Of a stretch of DNA of 64,000 nucleotides, positions 33,275 to 42,126 are shown one piece after another (position 1 is the stretch's first letter; every line of letters starts with the position of its first letter). The notes under the pieces were generated by a model. That model saw only the letters and a program-made list of their open reading frames with translations. It was not told where the DNA came from and ran no database searches. Source of the DNA: Streptomyces hundungensis (lineage in GTDB: Bacteria > Actinomycetota > Actinomycetes > Streptomycetales > Streptomycetaceae); assembly GCF_003627815.1 (NCBI RefSeq), contig NZ_CP032698.1, positions 558,001 to 622,000 of the forward strand. Reading direction: 5' to 3'. The position numbers and the translations under genes are program-made.

Positions 33275-34054
33275 TCAGGCGAACTGGGCATACCCGAGGC
33301 GGACCACCATGACGGCGACGACCGCGAGCAGCACCACACGCACGAAGCCGCTGCCCCGGGCGAGTGTCATGCGTGCGCCGACGAGCGCGCCCGCCACGTT
33401 GAAGACGGCCATGGCCAGGCCGAGGGCCCAGAGCACGTGGCCCTGGAGGGCGAAGACGAGCAGGGCGCCGAGGTTGGTCCCCACGTTGATCATCTTGACC
33501 GTGGCGAGGGCCTTGATGAACTCCAGGCTGAGCAGGGTCGTGAAGGTGATGATGAGGAAGGTGCCGGTGCCGGGGCCCACCAGGCCGTCGTAGAAGCCGA
33601 TGGCGCCGCCCGCGACGAGCACCAGGCGGGCCGCCCGACGCCTGGCCGGCGCCGTGACGGCCGCCTCGGCCGGTTCGGAGCGGCCGAACTGAGGGCGAAG
33701 GAGGACGAAGACGGCGACGCCGATCAGGGCGATGAGGACGAAGGGGCGCAGGAAGTCCGAGGAGATCCAGGTGGCGACGAGGGCACCGCCGGCCGATGCC
33801 GTCACCGCCGCGGCGCCGCCGGTGGCGACGGCCCTCAGGTCCGCGGGGTGGCGGCGCTGGTAGGTCAGGGCGGCGGCCAGGGTGCCGAGGGTCGCGGCCA
33901 GTTTGTTGGTGCCGAGGACGGAAGCCACCGGCAGGGACGCGCCGCCGATGAGGAGGGCCGGCAGCTGGAGCAGGCCGCCCCCGCCGACGACGGCGTCGAT
34001 CCAGCCTGCGGCGGCGGCTACGGCCAGGAGTGCGCATACGGTCTGCCAGTCCAT
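33275..34054 (-). CDS. TauE/SafE-family membrane exporter
   Basis: The 259-residue protein is strongly hydrophobic with about seven or eight transmembrane segments. It carries the repeated TauE/SafE signatures: GWIDAVVGGGGLLQLPALL near the N-terminus and GFYDGLVGPGTGTFLII in the second half. Family members move sulfite, sulfoacetate or other organic anions. It starts six bases after the stop of the TauD-type dioxygenase gene, so they are translated from one message. The pairing suggests sulfur-compound handling, or export of an acidic product; this is inference. Confidence 0.87.
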   Translation of the reverse strand: MDWQTVCALLAVAAAAGWIDAVVGGGGLLQLPALLIGGASLPVASVLGTNKLAATLGTLAAALTYQRRHPADLRAVATGGAAAVTASAGGALVATWISSDFLRPFVLIALIGVAVFVLLRPQFGRSEPAEAAVTAPARRRAARLVLVAGGAIGFYDGLVGPGTGTFLIITFTTLLSLEFIKALATVKMINVGTNLGALLVFALQGHVLWALGLAMAVFNVAGALVGARMTLARGSGFVRVVLLAVVAVMVVRLGYAQFA

Positions 34055-34060
34055 GGTGGT

Positions 34061-34816
34061 TCAGCCCGCGATGGGGGCTGCGATCTGGACGCGCTTGAGG
34101 TGGCGCGCGGGGTCCTCGAAGGCGTTGCGGGAGTGCAGCATCCGCCAGTTGTTCCACACCACCATGTCGCGGGGCGCGTAGCTCACCGCGGTGTGGCTCT
34201 CCTCGTACAACTGGCCGCAGAAGGCGAGGAGTTGGACGGCTGCCTCGTCGCCCTCGGGGACGATGAGGTTGTTGTGCGAGTAGCGCAGGATCACGTGGCC
34301 CGCGTACTCCTCGAGAACCGGGTGGGTGGCGGTGTTCTCGACGCCGTGCCGGGCCAGGCCCTCGGTGGACTTCCACCGGTAGGGGGTGGTGAGGAAGCCG
34401 TGGTGTTCGTCCTCGGTGAGCCGGGACAGCAGCGGCCGGGAGTCGAGCAGTGTGGTTTCGCCGCCCGGTCCCGACGCCGGCGTCACGCACCACAGGGCGA
34501 GGAATTGCGGGGGTATCCCCTCGTATTCGTACCCCTCGGTGTGCGGAAGGAGCGAGCGGTGATTCTGTGCATGGTAGACGTCCTCCATTCCCGCTTCGGG
34601 TTTCAGGTCGCCGACGACGGCGCCGGTGGGAGTGGGCTGGAATTCCCCCATCTCCTTGAGGAAGGCGACGTGGTCGAAGCTCTCGGGAACATTGACCAGG
34701 TGGACGTAGCCGTTATTGGTGAGGAGTTGGTCGAACGCGTACCGCAGCACGGAATCGGGCAGCAGCTTTCCATTGACGTCGTGGCACGAAAGCACGCTGT
34801 CGGGGAGTTTGGGCAT
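34061..34816 (-). CDS. TauD/TfdA-type Fe(II)/2-oxoglutarate dioxygenase
   Basis: The 251-residue protein has the facial triad as HTE (in LLPHTEGYEYEG) and a distal His in WRMLHSRNAFED. The 2-oxoglutarate-binding Arg lies in RHLKRVQIA. The first acidic ligand is Glu instead of Asp, seen in some family members. Such enzymes hydroxylate or desaturate amino acids, taurine or natural-product intermediates using 2-oxoglutarate and O2. It is followed by the TauE/SafE exporter and preceded, after a strong hairpin, by the flavin monooxygenase-hydrolase gene. A tailoring role on an amino-acid-derived compound is plausible. Confidence 0.86.
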   Translation of the reverse strand: MPKLPDSVLSCHDVNGKLLPDSVLRYAFDQLLTNNGYVHLVNVPESFDHVAFLKEMGEFQPTPTGAVVGDLKPEAGMEDVYHAQNHRSLLPHTEGYEYEGIPPQFLALWCVTPASGPGGETTLLDSRPLLSRLTEDEHHGFLTTPYRWKSTEGLARHGVENTATHPVLEEYAGHVILRYSHNNLIVPEGDEAAVQLLAFCGQLYEESHTAVSYAPRDMVVWNNWRMLHSRNAFEDPARHLKRVQIAAPIAG

Positions 34817-34855
34817 GGCATAGCTCCAGGGTCAGGGGGTGGGTGGCACAGGGAG

Positions 34856-34907
34856 GCGGCGGAGGTCCGGGCAACCGACAGGGGGTGCGCCGCCGGACCT
34901 CCGCCGC
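34856..34907 (-). terminator. 15-base hairpin downstream of the monooxygenase-hydrolase gene
   Basis: GCGGCGGAGGTCCGG at 34856-34870 is perfectly complementary to 34893-34907 across a 22-base loop. It lies between the monooxygenase-hydrolase stop and the TauD-type start, so it should end or attenuate the upstream message. Confidence 0.7.
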
Positions 34908-34944
34908 GTCTTCCGCGCCGCGAATCGCCGCCAGGGGGCGGTGA

Positions 34945-37395
34945 CTACTTGGCGAGGAAGTTCTCGAGGAGGGTCGCCAGCGCGACCGGGGTCTCCACCA
35001 TGGGGTAGTGGCCGGAGTTGCCGATGACCGCCAGTTCGGCGTTGGGGTAGTGCTTCATCCACGTCTCGTTCATGGCGTCCGGCGTGACAGCGGGGTCGTT
35101 CTCGCCGACGACCGCGAGGGCGGGCACATCGGCGCCGGTGATCCGCGCCGAGAAGTCGGTGGTGCGGAAGGAGTCCAGGTAGCTGCGGAAGGCGACCGGG
35201 CCGACCTGCTTCATCGAGGCCTCGGCCCAGGCGTCGACCCAGGTGGGCGTGAGCTTGTTACCGGTGGTGAGGTCGATGATGATGCGACGGTTCTCCACCT
35301 TGTGGGCCGCTTCGGCGAACAGCGGGAAGTCGGAGTCGGGTATCGGCATGCCGCTTGCCGGGACCGGGCTGAGCCCGATCAGCTTGCGCACCCGGTGCGG
35401 CGCCTTGAGCAGGACCTGCTGGATGGGCTGTCCGCCGAGGGAGTGCCCGATCAGGGAGAACTCCTGCCAGCCCAGGCTGTCGGCCAGGGAGAGCACGTCC
35501 GAGGCGATTTCGTCGGTGCTGTACGTCCCGGCCGCGTCCAGCGCCTTGCCGAAACCCCGTGCGTCCATGAACGCGTAGCTGTAGCGCGTCCCGTCCAGGT
35601 AGGGCCACCAGGTGCGGAAGGACTCGTGCCCGCCGAACAGTGAGTGCAGCACGATCACCTTGTGCGTGCCGTCTCCGACGATGTGGGCGGGCGGAACGTA
35701 CTGGCTCGGAGCGGACATGTCTTCCTCCACAGGAGAATCGGTGCGGGAGTCCACGATGGGTTCGTCGCGGCGGATGAAAAGGCGGTCGAGCATCTGGTGC
35801 AGTTCGTCGAGTTCCTCGCGGTGGCCGTGCAGGACGATGTGCCCGTCCGGCCGGACGAGGTGGAAGCCGGCCCGCTTGCAGTGCAGTTCGCGGGCGGCTC
35901 GATCGGCCAGGGCCGGCTTGCGGCGTCGGGTCCCGGTCCGGACGGCGGCGGCGTCGACCACCCGGACCTGGGCCCGCCAGGGGGCGGCCAGGTGGCGCAC
36001 CGCTTCGGCCAGGTCTCGCGTTCCGCCGCGGGCGTCCGGCAGCACCACGAGCGTATGGAGGCCCGGGTCGGCCGAGGGGCCGGCGACGCCGAGGTCAACC
36101 GCCAACTGCCTTGGCAGGGCGGCGCCTTCACGTGCGTGGCGGCGCAGCGTGGACTTCATCGAACACCAACTGGTGCGGCCGGCACGCCCCTTGGCGCCCT
36201 GGTCGTCCTGCGGGGTGTCGTACACCCACCGTCGCCCTGCGGCGATCGGCAGGTAATAGCGGTCCAGGGTGCGGGTGCGGTCCAGGGTGCGCATGGTGAC
36301 GTCGCGCAGAGCGACCTGGCTGTTCCTGGACCACATCGCGGCCCGGGTCTGGAGGTCGGTGTCGCGCACCACCGCATCGGCGACCGCGGCCCGCTCGGGC
36401 GTGTAGGAGTCGAGCAGTGCGGGCCGCGCGTCGCCGCGGATGACCGAGGCGAGCTTCCAGGCCAGGTTCTGCGCGTCCTGGATGCCGGTGTTGAGGCCTT
36501 GCCCGCCCATCGGGCTGTGGGCGTGCGCGGCGTCGCCGGCCAGAAAGACCCGGCTCAGCTGGAAGGAGGCGGCCCGGCGCCGGTGCACCCGGAAGGTGGT
36601 GACCCAGTCGGGGTCGACGAGCTTGAGCCCGCCGGGCCCGCGCAGGTCCACCAGGCGCTGCATGTCCTCCAGGGTGCCGTCGTCGAGCTCCGCCGGCGCG
36701 TTGGTGAAGAACCGGTAGAGGCCGTAGGGCTGGGGCACGATCGCGAGGACACCCAGCCTGGACTGGTAGTAGTGGACCTCGTCGGGGTCCAGCGGATTGT
36801 CCGCGACCTTGGCGTCGGTGATGAGGAAGCGGTTCTCGTACGTCGCGCCCTCGTAGGCGATACCGAGCTGGTTGCGCACGACGCTGGTCGCGCCGTCCGC
36901 GCCGATCACCCAGGGAACGGTGAACCGCTCGACCGTGCCGTCCGCGTGTTCCAGGGTGGCCGTCACGTTCCGGCCCGGCGTGATGGCGCCGGAGAAGTCC
37001 ACTCCGTGCAGCGCCAGGAGGCGGACCTCCCGTTCGATGGTGCCGCCCAGGCCCGCGAGGCCGTCGGTGAGGATCTCCTCGGTGAGGCGCTGGGGCAGGC
37101 AGAAGGGGGCCAGATCCTCGGTCATGCGCATCCGGCTGACCGGCCGCTTCTCCGAGTAGTAGGTCATCTGGCGCAGCTTCACGGCGTACTTGTCCACGCC
37201 GTCGGCCAGTCCCAGGTCCTCCAGGATGTCGAGCGTCCGCGGCCACACCAGCATGGCCTTGGAGTGCACGCTCGCCCCGGGCGCCTGGTCGATGAGGCGG
37301 ACCCGGACACCGCGCCGCAACAGCTCGCAGGCCGCGGTGAGGCCGGTTGGTCCCGCTCCGACGATGAGTACGTCGCAATCGTTCTCGGTGAACAT
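34945..37395 (-). CDS. Flavin monooxygenase fused to alpha/beta hydrolase
   Basis: Residues 1-559 are a class A flavoprotein aromatic hydroxylase: VGAGPTGLTAACELL binds FAD, GADGATSVVR is the DG motif, and LAGDAAHAHSPMGGQGLN the GD motif. A thioredoxin-like tail follows. Residues 560-816 are an alpha/beta hydrolase with Ser in GHSLGGQ, Asp in VVGENDP and His in GNSGHYPMVE. An internal ATG at 35718 (MSAPSQYVPP) is preceded by GGAGGA, so the hydrolase could also be made separately. The two domains would hydroxylate and then cleave a substrate, as in ring-opening or Baeyer-Villiger chemistry; the substrate is unknown. It is downstream of the SnoaL-like gene. Confidence 0.85.
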   Translation of the reverse strand: MFTENDCDVLIVGAGPTGLTAACELLRRGVRVRLIDQAPGASVHSKAMLVWPRTLDILEDLGLADGVDKYAVKLRQMTYYSEKRPVSRMRMTEDLAPFCLPQRLTEEILTDGLAGLGGTIEREVRLLALHGVDFSGAITPGRNVTATLEHADGTVERFTVPWVIGADGATSVVRNQLGIAYEGATYENRFLITDAKVADNPLDPDEVHYYQSRLGVLAIVPQPYGLYRFFTNAPAELDDGTLEDMQRLVDLRGPGGLKLVDPDWVTTFRVHRRRAASFQLSRVFLAGDAAHAHSPMGGQGLNTGIQDAQNLAWKLASVIRGDARPALLDSYTPERAAVADAVVRDTDLQTRAAMWSRNSQVALRDVTMRTLDRTRTLDRYYLPIAAGRRWVYDTPQDDQGAKGRAGRTSWCSMKSTLRRHAREGAALPRQLAVDLGVAGPSADPGLHTLVVLPDARGGTRDLAEAVRHLAAPWRAQVRVVDAAAVRTGTRRRKPALADRAARELHCKRAGFHLVRPDGHIVLHGHREELDELHQMLDRLFIRRDEPIVDSRTDSPVEEDMSAPSQYVPPAHIVGDGTHKVIVLHSLFGGHESFRTWWPYLDGTRYSYAFMDARGFGKALDAAGTYSTDEIASDVLSLADSLGWQEFSLIGHSLGGQPIQQVLLKAPHRVRKLIGLSPVPASGMPIPDSDFPLFAEAAHKVENRRIIIDLTTGNKLTPTWVDAWAEASMKQVGPVAFRSYLDSFRTTDFSARITGADVPALAVVGENDPAVTPDAMNETWMKHYPNAELAVIGNSGHYPMVETPVALATLLENFLAK

Positions 37396-37430
37396 GAATG
37401 TCTCCCGCGCGCTCGCCTTTCGGATTCGAC

Positions 37431-37829
37431 TCAGAGGAAGGCCAGCGAGATGGCGTAGCTGTCCTCGTGCATGTGGTAGCGGTCGATGAGGCCGTCGGTG
37501 ACGCGGAGTTCGAGGGCGAATTCCGAGGAGAAGCTCTTCCCTGTCGCGTTGACCCGGAACTGAAGTCGTCCGAGCACTACGGCGAACCGGTCGACCGTGA
37601 TGGTGCGAGTGACCTCGAAGGCCTCGGCCGTCATGTTGTCTCCGGCCGCCTTGAAGAACTCACGGATCTCCGCGTGCGTCGTCCGCTTTCCCATCCACGG
37701 AATGAGTTCGGTGGATCCGGGGGTGAACCAGTCGATGGGTTCCGCGACGAGTTCGAGGGCGCTTTCTATGTCGCCGCTACCGACGCGCCGGAGGTATTCG
37801 CTGACGACGTCCTGTGTGTTTGTGGGCAT
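37431..37829 (-). CDS. SnoaL-like / limonene-epoxide-hydrolase-fold protein
   Basis: The 132-residue protein has the cone-like alpha+beta barrel pattern. VVSEYLRRVGSGDIESALEL is the first helix pair, EPIDWFTPG and TTHAEIREFFKAAGDNM follow, and the second half (VVLGRLQFRVNATG, GLIDRYHMHEDSYA) supplies the strands. The fold occurs in SnoaL polyketide cyclases, epoxide hydrolases and hydroxylation partners. It heads the leftward group and lies opposite the DHA2 exporter gene. ATG 37829 was chosen; an in-frame GTG at 37847 is possible and neither has a good ribosome binding site. Confidence 0.78.
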   Translation of the reverse strand: MPTNTQDVVSEYLRRVGSGDIESALELVAEPIDWFTPGSTELIPWMGKRTTHAEIREFFKAAGDNMTAEAFEVTRTITVDRFAVVLGRLQFRVNATGKSFSSEFALELRVTDGLIDRYHMHEDSYAISLAFL

Positions 37830-37869
37830 GTCCTGAACCGTATTCACAGTCGGCGTGCGGGAGACAGAC

Positions 37870-37919
37870 CCAGCCAGTGGTACCCAACGCAGCCATATGA
37901 AGAGGCGGGTACTGGCTGG
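37870..37919. promoter_or_regulatory. Inverted repeat in the exporter/SnoaL divergent promoter
   Basis: CCAGCCAG (37870-37877) and TACCC (37881-37885) pair with CTGGCTGG (37912-37919) and GGGTA (37907-37911). There is a three-base bulge and a 21-base centre. Its place between divergent genes suits a repressor operator. No TetR gene is adjacent, so the regulator would act from elsewhere. Confidence 0.5.
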
Positions 37920-37979
37920 TACGGCTGCTGTCCCGGAGGCTCATGGACGAATCAACCGACAGGAAGCGAAAGGCATCTC

Positions 37980-39449
37980 ATGTCAACGGTCAACAGTTCA
38001 GGGGAAACCCGGACGCTTCAGGAGCTGCCGAAGGAACCGGCGCCCGAGCGGATGACTCGGCGGCAGACGCTCGTCCTCGTCCTGCTCCTCGGCGCCCAGT
38101 TCACCCTTGCCGTGGACTTCTCGATCATGAACGTGGCTGTTCCGGTCATCGGCCGGGAGCTCGGCTTCGCCCAGGAAAACCTTCAGTGGATCGCCACCGC
38201 CTTCGCGCTCAGCGCGGCGGGCTTCAGCCTCCTCTTCGGCCGCATCGCCGACATGGTGGGAGCCCGCCGGATCTTCCTGGCAGGGCTCAGCCTGCTGACC
38301 CTCGCCTCCCTGGTCGGCGGCCTCGTCGACGCCCAGGGTCCGCTGCTCGCGGCCCGCGTCGCGCAGGGCCTGGCCACCGCCATGGTCACCCCGGCCGGCC
38401 TCGCCCTGCTCATCACGTCCTTCCCCGAAGGGCCCCTGCGTGACCGGGCCCTGGGCCTCAACGGCGCGATGCTCTCGGCCGGATTCACCTGCGGCGCGGT
38501 CGTCGGCGGCCTGCTCACCGACGTGCTGAGCTGGCGCTGGGGCTTCTTCATCAACGTGCCGATCGGTGTGCTGCTCCTCGTGGTCTCCCCGATGCTCCTG
38601 AGCAAGAGCCGGGCCCGCCAGGGTGGCAAGCTCGACATCCCCGGCGCGATCACGGTCAGCGCGGGCCTGATCGCCCTGGTGTACGGCATCTCCTCGGCCG
38701 GCCAGTACGGCTGGGGCAGCTCCACCACGCTGCTCTCGCTCGGCATCGGTGTGGTCCTCCTGGTCGCCTTCGGCTTCGTGGAGCTGCGGGCGCCCGAGCC
38801 TCTGGCACCGCTGCGCATCCTGGCTCGCCGCACCGTCACCTGGGGCAACATCGGCGGCGCCGCCACCTTCATCGGGTTCACCGCGATGATCTTCCTGCTC
38901 ACCCTGTACCTTCAGGAAGTCCTCGGCTACTCGGCCATGGCGACCGGACTGACCTTCGGCGTCCTCGGTGTCGGCGCCTTCCTCGGCGGCATCACCGCGC
39001 CGCGCTGGATCGGCGCCCTCGGCAGCAGCCACGCCGTCCTGGTGGGCGGCCTGCTCGTTCAGGGCATCACGGTGGGCGCGCTGTACTTCGCCGGCGACAG
39101 CCGCAGCTGGCTCTACCCGGTGCTGGCGCTCGCCTTCCTCAGCAGCTACAGCCACGTCGTCGCCATCGTCGGCTTCATGGTCACGGCCACCTCCGGCCTC
39201 CCCAATGAGCAGCAGGGCCTGGCCACCGGCATCACCACGCTGACCCAGCAGGTCAGCATCACGGTCGGCATCCCGATCATGAGCGCCGTCGCGACCGCCC
39301 AGATCCGTGCGGCGCACGGCAAGTCCCAGGAACTCGCCACGCTCGGCGGCATCAACGTGGCGATCCTCGTCAACGGCCTGATCCTGGTGGCCGTCGCCGC
39401 CCTGGTGGCCCTCTTCGTCAAGCGCCGCGCCGCCGCGGCCATCGACTGA
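37980..39449 (+). CDS. DHA2-family MFS exporter (14 TM)
   Basis: The 489-residue protein has the antiporter opening LGAQFTLAVDFSIMNVAVPVIG, the loop motif GRIADMVGARR, and GAVVGGLLTDVLSWRWGFFINVPIG (motif C plus the DHA2 marker). About 14 transmembrane helices can be counted. Members export drugs by proton exchange and often provide self-resistance. The ATG at 37980 follows AGGAAGCGAAAGG. It diverges from the SnoaL-like/monooxygenase group and is followed by a strong terminator hairpin, so it forms its own transcript. It probably exports a product of the surrounding oxygenase genes. Confidence 0.9.
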   Translation: MSTVNSSGETRTLQELPKEPAPERMTRRQTLVLVLLLGAQFTLAVDFSIMNVAVPVIGRELGFAQENLQWIATAFALSAAGFSLLFGRIADMVGARRIFLAGLSLLTLASLVGGLVDAQGPLLAARVAQGLATAMVTPAGLALLITSFPEGPLRDRALGLNGAMLSAGFTCGAVVGGLLTDVLSWRWGFFINVPIGVLLLVVSPMLLSKSRARQGGKLDIPGAITVSAGLIALVYGISSAGQYGWGSSTTLLSLGIGVVLLVAFGFVELRAPEPLAPLRILARRTVTWGNIGGAATFIGFTAMIFLLTLYLQEVLGYSAMATGLTFGVLGVGAFLGGITAPRWIGALGSSHAVLVGGLLVQGITVGALYFAGDSRSWLYPVLALAFLSSYSHVVAIVGFMVTATSGLPNEQQGLATGITTLTQQVSITVGIPIMSAVATAQIRAAHGKSQELATLGGINVAILVNGLILVAVAALVALFVKRRAAAAID

Positions 39450-39492
39450 GCGCCTCACCCCCCGCCGCGCATCAGCAGGACCACCGCGAGAC

Positions 39493-39543
39493 GTCTGCGC
39501 GGTCCGCTGCCGGAACCCCCTGCCCGGCAGCGGACCCGCAGAC
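39493..39543 (+). terminator. Long hairpin after the exporter gene
   Basis: A 20-pair stem, with one bulged C, joins 39493-39513 to 39524-39543 across a 10-base loop. The inner 13 pairs (GGTCCGCTGCCGG) are perfect. It lies 44 bases past the exporter stop. No T tract follows, as is common in Streptomyces. Confidence 0.75.
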
Positions 39544-39604
39544 CGGCCGGCCGCCCGATGACCTGGCCGGCCATCCCCAAGTCCGTCACCTGCGAGGGAA
39601 ACTG

Positions 39605-41116
39605 ATGAACCGTCATACCGAGGCTGGAGCCGCTGCGGTCCTTGGCACCACCGACGTTCTGGTCGTCGGAGCCGGCCCCACGGGTCTGATGCTCGGCTGC
39701 GAACTGCGGGCCCGGGGCGTCGAGTGCACCTTGGTCGACGCCGCGCCGCATATCGACCGCCGCACCCGCGCGGTCATGGTCCACGCGGCGAGCCTGGAAG
39801 CCCTGGAGTCGCTCGGGCTGCGCGACGCCGTCGAGCGGCACGGGGTGCGCCAGGAGCGCGTCTCCTTCCACACCCACCACGGGGCCGTCCACACCGTCGA
39901 GTTCGCCGGCCTGGACACCCCCTTCCCCTACTACGTCAACGTCCCGCAGCCCGAGGTGGAGGAGGTGCTCGCCGCCGCCTTCGTGGCCTGCGGCGGCCGC
40001 CTGGTCAGGGGCGTGCAGTACAACAGTCAACGCGAGGACCCGTCGGGCACGTATGTCGAGGCCGAACTGACCGGTCCTGAGGGCTTCTTGGTGATGCGCG
40101 CCGCGTACCTGGTCGGCGCCGACGGTGCGAGCAGCACGGTCCGCGAAGGACTCGGGATCCCGTTTCCCGGGGTCACCTACCCCATGAGCTACCTGCTGGC
40201 GGAGGGGCAGCCACTGCACCGGCCCGAGCCGGGCGCCTCCTCCATGTACATCGGCCCGGGCGGCGCCGTCTCGCTGCTCCCGCTGCCCGGCGGCGCGGTG
40301 CGGGTCGCCGGCCCCGTGTCGTCACAGTCGCTCGGCCGCGGCGCACAGGTGAGCGCAGCCGAATTCGCCGCCGCCGTGGGCCAGTTGGGCTTCGGCGACA
40401 CGCTGGCCCTCGGCTCGGTGGACCGCCTGGCCCACTATCAGGTGCACGAGCGGCTCGCCGACCACTTCCGGATGGGCCGCACGGCCCTCGCCGGGGACGC
40501 GGCCCACCTCAACTCCCCCGCCGGGGGACAGGCGATGAACACCGGCTTCGCCGACGCGGCCGCGCTCGCCTGGCGTCTGGAGGCGCTCGGCCGCGGCGCC
40601 GGCACCGACCTGCTCGCCGACTACGCCCGCGAACGGCGCGCGGCCGCGGCCGACGTGGCCCGGACCACCGGAGTCCTCGGTCTGCTCCAGGACATGCGGG
40701 ACGCAACGGGCGCCGACGCCCAGCGCCGGGTGCGCGAAGCGCTCGGGGGCGTCGCGGAAGCGTGGAGCCAGCTCTACACGACCTACGGGCGCCCCGCCGA
40801 TGCGCCGCTGCCCCGCCGCGAGACCCACCGGCTCGACGTCGGCGCGCGCCTGCCCGGGCAGGTGCCCCCCGGCGACCACCACGTGCTGCTCCACCACCCC
40901 GCAGTCCCCGCCCCGCTACGGGCGCTCCCTGCCGAGGTGGCTGGCGAAAGGCCCGTACACCAGGGCACGTTGACGAGCCGTCAGGCGTCCTGGCTGCCCG
41001 TGGGAGCGGGTGCCGTCCTGGTCCGGCCCGACCGCCATGTCGCGGCCGTCCTGCCGGCCCGGCAGCCGGACCCCGCACCCGGGGCCCACCGAATCCATGC
41101 GGAGGCATCCCTGTGA
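39605..41116 (+). CDS. FAD-dependent monooxygenase (aromatic hydroxylase type)
   Basis: The 503-residue protein is a class A flavin hydroxylase. It has VVGAGPTGLMLGCELRARGV for FAD, GADGASSTVREGLGIPFPG as the DG motif, and LAGDAAHLNSPAGGQAMNTG as the GD motif. The C-terminal thioredoxin-like tail ends RPDRHVAAVLPA. Relatives hydroxylate or epoxidise polyketide and aromatic intermediates with NAD(P)H and O2. GAGGGAA precedes the ATG. Its stop overlaps the next start as GTGA, so it is coupled to the KAS III-like gene and belongs to the AfsA operon. MmfH of the methylenomycin-furan pathway is also a flavin enzyme, but I cannot claim orthology. Confidence 0.87.
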   Translation: MNRHTEAGAAAVLGTTDVLVVGAGPTGLMLGCELRARGVECTLVDAAPHIDRRTRAVMVHAASLEALESLGLRDAVERHGVRQERVSFHTHHGAVHTVEFAGLDTPFPYYVNVPQPEVEEVLAAAFVACGGRLVRGVQYNSQREDPSGTYVEAELTGPEGFLVMRAAYLVGADGASSTVREGLGIPFPGVTYPMSYLLAEGQPLHRPEPGASSMYIGPGGAVSLLPLPGGAVRVAGPVSSQSLGRGAQVSAAEFAAAVGQLGFGDTLALGSVDRLAHYQVHERLADHFRMGRTALAGDAAHLNSPAGGQAMNTGFADAAALAWRLEALGRGAGTDLLADYARERRAAAADVARTTGVLGLLQDMRDATGADAQRRVREALGGVAEAWSQLYTTYGRPADAPLPRRETHRLDVGARLPGQVPPGDHHVLLHHPAVPAPLRALPAEVAGERPVHQGTLTSRQASWLPVGAGAVLVRPDRHVAAVLPARQPDPAPGAHRIHAEASL

Positions 41117-42126
41117 CCCTGACCGACCTCACCATCACCGGCACGGGCAGCTACCTTCCCGGCACGCGCCTGGACGTGGCCGCCGCGGCCGCGGGCTACC
41201 CCGAGGACACCGACCGCATCCGCGCGACCGGCTACGCCACCGTATGCGCCGAGGAGACCCTCTACCCGGCGGACATGGCGCTCATCGCCGCCCGGAGCGC
41301 GCTGGCGGCCGCCGCGCTCGAACCGCACGAGATCGATCTCATCGCCGTCACCGCCATCCACCGACACGGCCACAAACGCCTGTGGTCGCCCGCATCCTGG
41401 CTCCAGTCCCAGCTCGGCAGCGTCGGCGCGCTTCCGCTCACCGTCAACCAGGGCTGCAACGGGCAGATGCTGGTCCTCCAAGTGGCCGGCGGCTACCTGA
41501 CGGGCCGCCCGCGCGGCAACGCGCTCGTGGTGGCCACCGACCAGTTCGCCTCCTCCGGCTTCGACCGCTTCACCGCCGACTACGGGATCGTGTACGGCGA
41601 CGGAGCGTCCGCCGCCGTCCTGTCCACCGGCCAGGAGCAGCCGGGCTGGCGGGTGCTGGCGGCCCACAGCGTCTCCGCGCCCGAACTCGAAGGCCTGCAC
41701 CGCGCCGACGCCCCCGCCCCCGAGCGCCCCGACCTGCTTCGAGACGAGCACGATGTGCGGTCGGCCAAACGCAGGTTCCTCAAGGAGAAGGGGCGCGAGG
41801 CACTGACCGAGACCACCCGCTCGGCGGTCCGCGAGATCCGCAAGGAGCTGCTGCCCGACGGCGACCACCCCACGCTGCGCCGGATCGTCTACCCCAACCT
41901 GGGGCTCCCGCTCCTTCAGGAGAACTACTTTCCCGAACTGCCCGGCGGCGCCGACCGGTCCCTGTGGGACTTCGGGCGCACCGTTGGACACCTCGGCAGC
42001 GGCGACCAGATCGCCGGCCTCGACCACCTCACGGCGCAAGGCGTGTACGCCACCGGAGACCGGGTGCTGCTCCTGGGCGCCGGCGCCGGATTCACCTGGA
42101 CGGGAACCCTGCTTGAACTCCGCTGA
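41113..42126 (+). CDS. KAS III-like enzyme with altered triad
   Basis: The 337-residue protein follows the KAS III fold from ITGTGSYLPG to the C-terminal GDRVLLLGAGAGFTWTGTLL. The nucleophile Cys115 is kept in NQGCNGQ. The usual PHQAN His segment reads VYPNLGLP, and the GNT Asn segment reads GHLGSGD, so the Cys-His-Asn triad is changed and His lies at the Asn position. Such KAS III-like proteins are known to act as acyltransferases or non-decarboxylating condensing enzymes in natural-product pathways. The GTG start overlaps the upstream stop and follows GGAGG. It may load or condense the acyl part used by the AfsA-family enzyme. Confidence 0.8.
   Translation: MTLTDLTITGTGSYLPGTRLDVAAAAAGYPEDTDRIRATGYATVCAEETLYPADMALIAARSALAAAALEPHEIDLIAVTAIHRHGHKRLWSPASWLQSQLGSVGALPLTVNQGCNGQMLVLQVAGGYLTGRPRGNALVVATDQFASSGFDRFTADYGIVYGDGASAAVLSTGQEQPGWRVLAAHSVSAPELEGLHRADAPAPERPDLLRDEHDVRSAKRRFLKEKGREALTETTRSAVREIRKELLPDGDHPTLRRIVYPNLGLPLLQENYFPELPGGADRSLWDFGRTVGHLGSGDQIAGLDHLTAQGVYATGDRVLLLGAGAGFTWTGTLLELR

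Noticed and set aside
33224..37458. Long plus-strand open frames opposite the TauE, TauD and monooxygenase genes
   Set aside because: Low-complexity Gly/Glu/Val composition and no motifs; the minus-strand genes have intact active-site motifs.
37998..39458. Minus-strand frame of nearly 490 codons opposite the exporter
   Set aside because: Composition is Glu/Asp/Gly/Gln-rich and incoherent; the plus strand encodes a clear 14-helix transporter.
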